From Larix sibirica (taxonomy: Eukaryota; Streptophyta; Pinopsida; Pinales; Pinaceae): 15,689 nt of DNA. The translations under genes were made by a program, and so were the position numbers. The stretch lies in the NCBI GenBank assembly GCA_004151065.3, contig NWUY0300022548.1, forward strand, positions 27,306-42,994. Direction: 5' to 3'. Position 1 is the stretch's first letter. Each line of letters starts with the position of its first letter. This document shows positions 9,422-15,689 of this stretch, piece after piece. The notes beneath the pieces are model-generated. The model worked only from the letters and a program-made list of their open reading frames with translations. It did no database searches and was not told where the DNA came from.

Positions 9422-10500
9422 GGTTTGGGTTTCAATTCACTCTAAGGTGGTGCGATTTTCCCAGTGCTATTTTTAGTAGGGTGACTAGAATTTTGGGTAC
9501 CTAGTATGGCAAGAAGCATCAGTGTTTGATTTAAGGCCATTACAAGAACTTTGAAATTTCAAGGACAGGTTGCGCTTTGGCATGGTTAAGAGGGTCTTTT
9601 CATGTGACCTTAGCTTACAAGGAGTACTTGGCCTAGAGGAGCTTACATTGTTATTTTTAAAGTTTCTCCTTCCTAAAATTAGCCTAGCTCATCATACTAT
9701 TTTTATCCTCAGTTATTCCATAATTTAAGGCTTAATTTTAGGGAATTCTCTCCTCAAGAGGTTCATCAAATCTATTTTAGATATGAAAAAAATGCATTAA
9801 AAGAAGAAATTAGCCATATACAAGTGTATTTTCTCTTATAGGTAGTTATTATGGAAGGAGGGTAAAATTTTGGAGTAGTTTCTTCATACAAATGTTATTT
9901 TCACTCAAAAAATGAATGCAATATTTAGAGACTATTTTTACTTCCCTTCTATTTGCTATCCTACTAATTCATATCTTCTTCTACTTCCATATATTCTACA
10001 AGCAGGGTGGAGTAAGCTAGATAGTTCATCTTTTGAGTTGTTGAGTACTAGATCTCATGACCTTTGTTTCCTTTTCTCCATTGCTTATTCTTTCTTGAGA
10101 GAGTGAAGTTGAGAGCTAGCATCGAGTACTGGTGATAGTGGAGTTTGTTTTGCTGGATTGTGATTGTACATGTCCCAACTAGCAGAGTTGGATTGTATTT
10201 TGGAATCTTTGTTGTCTGAATTTGTCAAGGTTTTGTTCATCCTACATCAAGAAGAAGAGGAAGGTGACTTTACATCACATCCCCCCTTAATCTAAACATC
10301 CCTCATCTCAAGCATACATCTCAACTTCATCTTGTATGGGGTATTTTTAGAAGCTACCATCCATTTGGGAAGGTTTTGTCCACTTGGAGGAGGTCTCATT
10401 TGCAGACTTGGTGGGGCAACCACCTTTTTGAGGCTCCTTTCTTACCTTGTGGAAGAGGTTTGGCACTTGGAAGGTTGTTCACATAGTTCATACCCTATTT
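9271..10500 (+). repeat. 1230-bp perfect direct repeat, first copy
   Basis: This block matches 14460-15689 at a constant offset of 5189, with no difference found by line-by-line reading. It covers the last 151 bp of the solo LTR plus 1079 bp of flanking intron. To its left the two sites differ abruptly: the preceding 78 bp carry about ten differences. The match ends only because the window ends. The flank from 9422 has no recognised coding sequence; the 64-codon frame at 9912-10106 shows no motif. Confidence 0.95.
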
Positions 10501-10899
10501 TATGAAGGACATTTTTGTATTAGGAGGCTATTTTATCAGGTGACGTTTTTGTACATGGGTGCAATCTGGGGCCTTCTATGCATATCTTGTAGACATCTTC
10601 TTGTGGAGACAACTTCGCTGGATATTGAATAGTGAGAAACCATTGTTACTTGGAGATTACTTCATGAGCTAGCATCAACTTGGATCTTTCTAGATGGGGC
10701 CATCCCCTTCGACGTTTTTGCATTCTAAAGATACCTTGGTTACTTGTGGACATATTCTTGCTGGAGAATCTACTTTGAAGGGGCCTTTGGAGGCCATGTG
10801 GCATCATCTTATCATTTGTTCCCTTTCTAGATGGAGGAACCCCCTCATTTTAGGGCCTTATGTATCTCTTGTATTGTACATGTGGCTTTGACCACTTTA
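9422..10899. other. Intron sequence between solo LTR and LTR-like repeat copy B
   Basis: No gene is recognised. The part from about 10230 to 10890 is rich in TTTTTG and GGAGG words and runs straight into repeat copy B. It may therefore be the upstream (U3-like) part of that element, but copy A shows no clear match for it. Confidence 0.4.
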
Positions 10900-11766
10900 T
10901 TTTATGATTTGTTAAGAGTTTGTTAGCTTTAATGGGGCTTTTGTAATATTTTACCCCACCCCAATCTAAATTTTAGGCATAAATGAATATTTTAATGTAA
11001 AGGAAGTTTGAGTTGCTCCTATATAAAGAGAGCCACTTCCTCATTTGAACTCATTTTTGGATTTTAAGAGCTCTCTCTCTTTTGGAGACTAATTGACATA
11101 TCTTTTCATGGAGCATTTTGAAGTTTAAGAATTTTTTCTTCTCTTCGGTTATCTTGATGGCTGAAAATTGAAGGAACATGTATCTTTTTGTCATAGTAAT
11201 ATTTATGCTCCTAGTTCATTGAAAGAGTAAGATTGCTCCAATGGAATGATTTTATCCTTTTGTGGTTTAGTTTTGTTGTTGGTTTGTGGTTTGACTATTT
11301 TGTAGGGGTTGCAAATTGGGTGGCATAAGCTAGGGTACAAGCTAGGGGATGAGTTGAAGGTGTGTGTTGTAGTGACCACACTTCCTTGATGAAGATTTGC
11401 ATAAAGTTTCAATAGTTTGGGATAGGAATGCTCCTATGTTATGCAGGGGCTCTAGTAAAACATATACAAACAAGGCCCTTGGGGGACTATTTTGAGACTC
11501 CACTTTTACCCTAGGGATTGGCACTGGTGTTCGTGGTCCTCCCAGCACCTATACCACAAACAAAGACCACAAGTTTTGCTAAGGCTAACTCTTCAAAATC
11601 ACCTTGTGCCCTCATTGCCACATCCTAGCAATCCTAACCCTAGGGAATCCCCCCTTGAGATGGAGAAGACCCAACCGGAAGTGCAGAGAGGTGGTTATTG
11701 ACGTCACGGTGGGTAACACTCTAGGTTGCAATTGAGCTAGTTGAGTTCTTTAGGGCTTTAACTTAC
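10900..11766 (+). repeat. LTR-like repeat, copy B
   Basis: It aligns with the reverse complement of 1-872 over its full length, and its right part with 11885-12195 in the same direction. A TATA box, TATATAAAG, is at 11020-11028. It is followed by a CTCTCTCTCTTTTGGAGACTAATTG-like tract shared with copy A near 690. Promoter-like sequence followed by noncoding sequence suggests an LTR. Clear TG/CA ends, target-site duplications and a primer binding site were not found. Which LTR superfamily it belongs to cannot be told. Confidence 0.6.
11020..11028 (+). promoter_or_regulatory. Candidate TATA box in LTR-like repeat copy B
   Basis: TATATAAAG sits in the part conserved between copies A and B; copy A reads CATATAAGG on the minus strand at the same place. 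Position within the repeat fits a retroelement core promoter. Confidence 0.4.
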
Positions 11767-11884
11767 CTGTTGGTTCATGATGTAACAAGGGTCTTTGAAA
11801 TCAGATTTTTGCATTCATAACAACCCCATAATAATGTTGTAATTTGTTCATTACAGCCCAACTACAACATTTCCTTATTACATG

Positions 11885-12195
11885 AGAATATAGCTCATAA
11901 GTCATGACATTATAGACTCCATATGCCCAATGGATTTAAAACTACTCTTAGTCTTCCCATCACTCAATTTATAAAACTTATTTTATAAATTTTGTTTTCC
12001 TAAGGCTAACGTTTCTTAATCACATTGAGTCTTATTGTATTAGGCTTTAGTAATCCTAACTTAGGGAAAGTGCCCTTGTGTCGGAGGAGAGACAATCTAA
12101 AGAGTGGGAAACATCTCCTATGGTGACAGAGGGAAACCTTCCTAAGTTCCCTTGGAGTTGCACTTTGTGTTTTAGGACTTTACCACTTTGAGTGT
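11885..12195 (+). repeat. LTR-like repeat, partial copy C
   Basis: This aligns with the right third of copy B and with copy A. Anchors are 'gactccatatgcc' (11910-11922, exact in copy A), 'ctaaggctaac' (12000-12010; copy B at 11579-11589) and 'aatcctaac' (12052-12060; copy B at 11630-11638). Divergence is higher than between A and B. It lies 120 bp after copy B in the same direction and ends about 175 bp from the GCN2 donor site. Confidence 0.5.
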
Positions 12196-12370
12196 AGGTG
12201 CAAGAGGTAACAACTATCTTAGAGAACATCAAAATGTATAATAGTCCAAGATTTAATACATTGAAAGCATATCATTACAAAAGAAAATATATGTACTTTT
12301 AGCTATTGAATTACAAAGTGTTCATGTTATCAAAAACCATTAAGTGCATCATGTTTAACCAAAAACATAC

Positions 12371-12558
12371 CAAGTCCAAAGTCGCCTATCTTAATGTCAT
12401 TGCGAGCATCGAAAAAAATGTTATTAGGTGTCAAGTCTCGATGGATGATGCCTTGCCCATGAATGTGTGCTAATCCCTCCACAATTTGGCGAAACATGTG
12501 CCAAGTAAGCTCCTTATCTATAGGACTATTGTGTGAATCAAAAACCTGGCGCAAGGTC
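12371..12558 (-). CDS. GCN2: GCN2 eIF2-alpha kinase, catalytic-loop exon
   Basis: This 188-bp exon encodes 62 full codons with one extra base at each end. Motifs in order are TLRQVFD (end of the hinge region), [20 protein letters not shown], the catalytic loop [16 protein letters not shown], and KIGDFGL with the metal-binding DFG. The catalytic Asp and Asn are intact. The loop reads HRDLTPNN where most Ser/Thr kinases have Lys in place of Thr; as I recall, Arabidopsis GCN2 also has Thr there, so this is probably a plant-family trait and not damage. The acceptor is tttttgaag at 12559-12567, and the first G completes an Arg codon split AG|G, consistent with the preceding Arg in plant GCN2. The donor GTATGT is at 12370-12365. 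The exon encoding the upstream N-lobe was not found in 12559-14186. Confidence 0.92.
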
Positions 12559-13015
12559 CTTCAAAAACATCCAAACACAAAAAAAGTGTTATAAAGATTA
12601 AACTATATCCAAAACAACATTTACTCAAAATTAGAAAGAATAAGTTTAATAGTTGGGATATGCTCCCTCGTGAAATAATTAGATCTAAGCATTTCATTCA
12701 GGCATTAACATTGACATGCAAGGCATCCAAACAATATTTATATATCTATGTTTTAATATTATATAAATACTCAAAGCTCCAAACTGATACATAAGTTTTT
12801 CATTATAACTATCTATAATCAAAGAATATGCTTAAATATTTAAATATAATTTAACATGTCAAACATGCTCTTTAGATGTCTTATGATTATTTCCTTAACT
12901 CAATGCAAATTTAAGACTGCTACAAGATAGTTTTTTTTTTTGAAAAATACTTCTTATATCCACATAAACTTATTTACAATAAACAAAACTAGCAATGGAA
13001 GGGTATATACAATGC
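12559..13015. other. Probable upstream GCN2 intron, nothing recognised
   Basis: Very AT-rich sequence directly upstream of the GCN2 exon acceptor, with an 11-T run near 12931. No coding motif, repeat unit or structural RNA was seen. Confidence 0.4.
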
Positions 13016-13161
13016 CTATCCTAACCACTTTCTGAAGCCTATTAGAGCAGAAATAAAATCAGAATATACAACAGGATCCAACTTTTTGGCATCCTTGATT
13101 AACTTGGCACCCTTGGCTAGTAACTGATGGCATACCTCATATTTCCAAAGTGCAATAAAAG
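13016..13161 (-). pseudogene. Unidentified exon-like open frame
   Basis: On the minus strand a 'gtatcag' acceptor-like site (ending 13162) is followed by about 48 open codons to a TAG at 13016-13018. The translation looks protein-like: ALWKYEVCHQLLAKGAKLI, then DAKKLDPVVYSDFISALIG. The length and the alternating helix-like pattern recall a pentatricopeptide-type repeat, but I cannot make a firm match. It does not resemble the GCN2 region expected upstream of the catalytic-loop exon. It may be a fragment of another gene or element inside the intron, or chance. Confidence 0.25.
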
Positions 13162-13640
13162 CTGATACAAAATATCACATTCATGTTAGCTAGAGCTACC
13201 ATGATGCATATCATGTGCCAGAGGCATGAGCCAGTCTGTACATGAGTACTGGTCATCAGTGATATACTATATTTTCAAAGCTAGTCAGAGTACTTCAAAG
13301 CTCCCTCCAGGATTCCTTGTCATGATTGTTCCCCCACATGACCCTATGGAGATGAGTTGGTTGGGTTATGGTTCACTTAGAGAGCAGCAGAGTTCAGTTG
13401 TTGGTGCTTCCCTTTGCCCATGCTTTTCAGAGATCATCCTTCAGAATCACTCAGCAGAGTAGGTATATGGTGGAGCATTTATATTTGTGCACATGGATGT
13501 TTATGCACTGTCTCGTTTATTCATATTAATATTTTCACTTGGCATACAGTGACTAGCTCGGTGATCCTATGCTTCATTGATTACTATGGCAGGCTTACTA
13601 TTGGAATAGTCGAATGGTCTTGATTGTAAGTCTTTGATGT
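13162..13640. other. No recognised feature
   Basis: Two overlapping plus-strand frames of 70-80 codons (13226-13462 and 13414-13623) lack any motif or ordered composition, and I regard them as chance. No repeat match within the window was noticed. Confidence 0.4.
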
Positions 13641-13696
13641 ATGCACACTGGTTTCTTCCGCATATGGTATGGACTTGGCCACCCTTCATCATAGTG

Positions 13697-14185
13697 CTAG
13701 CCTTGGCACCATTTGCCATTGTCTCCACCCATCTGACCCCTTCGTTTTGGATCCTTACCCTGACTTAGACCGAGATATGTGACCTTGAGGACCTTCCCCC
13801 TTTGACCTATGTGTGCACTAGACTCCGTGTTGTATTGTGTCTTGGCTTTGAGTTGTGCAACAAAACTTGCCAAAGGCTTGACCCTTTCGAGCCAACAGAA
13901 CCTGTCGGCGTTGGGTCTTGAGCCCAGGTGAGTTGGGCATTTGAAGCCTTGACCTCTCTGGTCGGTTGCCCCCGATGTTTGGTCCTGATTGTGGATGATT
14001 CCCGCTAATTGACCTTGTTGCTGTCAGATTTGCACCTCGGGGGAAAGGGGCTTAACCGTTAGCATGGCATAAATCTTCAAGCCAATAGGTGTGGCCTTGG
14101 GGGCAAGCAAAGAGTTGAGGTACTTGTTATCACACAACTTGTAGTTGTCTCTAAAGGTATCCCATCCAGGACGGTAGAGGTGTAG
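13697..14185 (-). other. GC-richer block with a long open minus-strand frame
   Basis: The sequence is visibly richer in G and C than its surroundings. On the minus strand one frame runs from the contig edge at 14185 to a TAG at 13697-13699 with a single TGA (14024-14026), leaving 108 open codons after it. Its first part reads RPGWDTFRDNYKLCDNKYL and then PKATPIGLKIYAML; the rest is rich in Gly, Gln and Arg. No family is recognised, and a second minus frame is also partly open. Probably transposon-derived, possibly pseudogenic. Confidence 0.25.
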
Positions 14186-14186
14186 A

Positions 14187-14187
14187 N
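14187..14187. other. Single-base contig join
   Basis: An isolated n separates the unidentified GC-richer block from a Copia reverse transcriptase fragment. Linkage across it is not shown by the sequence. Confidence 0.8.
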
Positions 14188-14380
14188 TCTCATAGGTAGA
14201 GGGAGTTGACTATGATGAGACCTTCGCTCCAGTTGCTCAGTATACTTCGATCAGAACATTGATCTCCATTGCAGCAGACATGGATTGGAAGATCTACCCG
14301 ATGGATGTGAAGACAGCATTTCTGAATGGATTCATATAGGAGGAGGTGTACATAGAGCATCCAGAGGGATTTGAGGTGCA
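14188..14380 (+). pseudogene. Copia reverse transcriptase fragment
   Basis: From about 14200 the plus strand reads DYDETFAPVAQYTSIR, then WKIYPMDVKTAFLNGFI, then EEVYIEHPEGFEV. This is the N-terminal part of the Copia reverse transcriptase; Asp in MDVKTAFLNG is the first metal-binding residue. A TAG (about 14337-14339) interrupts the frame right after LNGFI. The catalytic YVDD region and RNase H are absent because the sequence switches to LTR at 14381. It follows, in family order, the integrase at 4715-5070 and may come from the same or a sister element, but the long GCN2 contig lies between them. Confidence 0.88.
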
Positions 14381-14609
14381 TTTTTCCAGGGTCACATTGA
14401 CCAAAAATCTCTGTGTCAATTATTTATGTGTGCGTGATTTTACTAATGAGAAAAGATTAAAAGACTTCATGTGTTTCTAGTTATAAATTTGTTTATGCTT
14501 TTATATTTTTCTCTGAGGCAGTAAAATTGGGTTCGAGAATTAAACAATGATTTATTTAGACTTGAAACCGGGTTGGAGTCAGAGTATTTCAGAGCATTGA
14601 AAATTTTAC
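14381..14609 (+). mobile_element. Copia LTR, 3' tail only
   Basis: It corresponds to the last 229 bp of the LTR at 8572-9421, starting at tttttccagg and ending TTTTACA. The first 79 bp resemble the 5' LTR more in places (for example the ctct before gtgtcaatt, and gagaaaag). From 14460 on it is identical to the solo LTR. U3, TATA box and the polyadenylation signal are absent. It is joined directly to reverse transcriptase sequence at 14380/14381. Confidence 0.85.
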
Positions 14610-15689
14610 AGGTTTGGGTTTCAATTCACTCTAAGGTGGTGCGATTTTCCCAGTGCTATTTTTAGTAGGGTGACTAGAATTTTGGGTACCTAGTATGGCA
14701 AGAAGCATCAGTGTTTGATTTAAGGCCATTACAAGAACTTTGAAATTTCAAGGACAGGTTGCGCTTTGGCATGGTTAAGAGGGTCTTTTCATGTGACCTT
14801 AGCTTACAAGGAGTACTTGGCCTAGAGGAGCTTACATTGTTATTTTTAAAGTTTCTCCTTCCTAAAATTAGCCTAGCTCATCATACTATTTTTATCCTCA
14901 GTTATTCCATAATTTAAGGCTTAATTTTAGGGAATTCTCTCCTCAAGAGGTTCATCAAATCTATTTTAGATATGAAAAAAATGCATTAAAAGAAGAAATT
15001 AGCCATATACAAGTGTATTTTCTCTTATAGGTAGTTATTATGGAAGGAGGGTAAAATTTTGGAGTAGTTTCTTCATACAAATGTTATTTTCACTCAAAAA
15101 ATGAATGCAATATTTAGAGACTATTTTTACTTCCCTTCTATTTGCTATCCTACTAATTCATATCTTCTTCTACTTCCATATATTCTACAAGCAGGGTGGA
15201 GTAAGCTAGATAGTTCATCTTTTGAGTTGTTGAGTACTAGATCTCATGACCTTTGTTTCCTTTTCTCCATTGCTTATTCTTTCTTGAGAGAGTGAAGTTG
15301 AGAGCTAGCATCGAGTACTGGTGATAGTGGAGTTTGTTTTGCTGGATTGTGATTGTACATGTCCCAACTAGCAGAGTTGGATTGTATTTTGGAATCTTTG
15401 TTGTCTGAATTTGTCAAGGTTTTGTTCATCCTACATCAAGAAGAAGAGGAAGGTGACTTTACATCACATCCCCCCTTAATCTAAACATCCCTCATCTCAA
15501 GCATACATCTCAACTTCATCTTGTATGGGGTATTTTTAGAAGCTACCATCCATTTGGGAAGGTTTTGTCCACTTGGAGGAGGTCTCATTTGCAGACTTGG
15601 TGGGGCAACCACCTTTTTGAGGCTCCTTTCTTACCTTGTGGAAGAGGTTTGGCACTTGGAAGGTTGTTCACATAGTTCATACCCTATTT
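14460..15689 (+). repeat. 1230-bp perfect direct repeat, second copy
   Basis: Identical to 9271-10500, including 1079 bp of non-LTR sequence that flanks the solo LTR. It reaches the right edge of the window, so its true length is unknown. It lies 273 bp after a contig join. An exact match of intron sequence next to old, decayed elements argues against an ancient duplication. Confidence 0.95.

Larger units (their letters stand above)
6808..12370 (-). other. 5563-bp GCN2 intron (phase 1)
   Basis: The intron lies between the two kinase exons, entirely inside one gap-free contig. The donor is CTTG|GTATGT at 12371/12370 and the acceptor is TTTCAG at 6813-6808. It interrupts the Ala codon after DFG-Leu. 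It holds a tandem duplication, a solo Copia LTR and two LTR-like repeat copies, described separately. Removing it restores an unbroken kinase frame of 112 codons over the two exons. Stretches 6819-7293, 7694-8571, 9422-10899 and 12196-12370 hold no recognised gene. Confidence 0.85.

Noticed and set aside
9912-10106. A 64-codon gene present twice (also at 15101-15295)
   Set aside because: The duplication is only part of the 1230-bp repeat; the translation has no motif and there is no sign of selection.
12371-12558. HRDLTPNN as a sign of a dead kinase
   Set aside because: Catalytic Asp and Asn and the DFG are intact, and to my knowledge plant GCN2 proteins share Thr at this position.
1-15689. 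CRISPR arrays, bacterial operons, rRNA or tRNA genes
   Set aside because: No regularly spaced short repeats, ribosome-binding-site-led gene series, or tRNA/rRNA-like blocks were seen; all recognisable content is plant nuclear.

Overview
This is nuclear DNA from a land plant with a large, repeat-filled genome. A gymnosperm, probably a conifer, is my best guess, because old degraded retroelements, AT-rich intergenic sequence and a multi-kilobase intron dominate; no marker proves the lineage. The window is not one continuous read-through. Single 'n' bases at 3870, 5071 and 14187 divide it into four contigs: 1-3869, 3872-5070 (starting at 3871), 5072-14186 and 14188-15689. All three joins touch retroelement sequence, so order between contigs is uncertain, while order inside each contig is reliable.

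The only host gene I recognise lies on the minus strand of the long contig. Two consecutive exons of the eIF2-alpha kinase GCN2 sit at 12371-12558 (catalytic loop and DFG) and 6659-6807 (activation segment and APE). Their splice sites and codon phase fit exactly across a 5563-bp intron. That intron carries a 204-bp tandem duplication (7294-7693), a solo Copia LTR on the opposite strand (8572-9421), and two degraded copies of another LTR-like repeat (about 10900-11766 and 11885-12195). Just beyond the downstream exon is a decayed LINE in the same direction as GCN2 (5072-6110).

Contig 1 holds the reverse-oriented third copy of the LTR-like repeat (1-872), then a Copia element: LTR 1366-2192, tRNA-Met-type primer binding site 2193-2204, intact gag 2316-2999, and a broken protease to pre-integrase region up to the join. 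Contig 2 restarts in the same protease region and runs through the integrase core. Contig 4 gives a Copia reverse transcriptase fragment fused directly to an LTR tail, followed by a perfect 1230-bp repeat of 9271-10500. That repeat is most simply read as an assembly chimera or an unmerged allele.

I do not see a new biological system here. The interesting points are the GCN2 exon pair with its retroelement-loaded intron, the exact 1230-bp repeat, the loss of the gag zinc knuckle, and nonsense changes that look like CGA-to-TGA decay.
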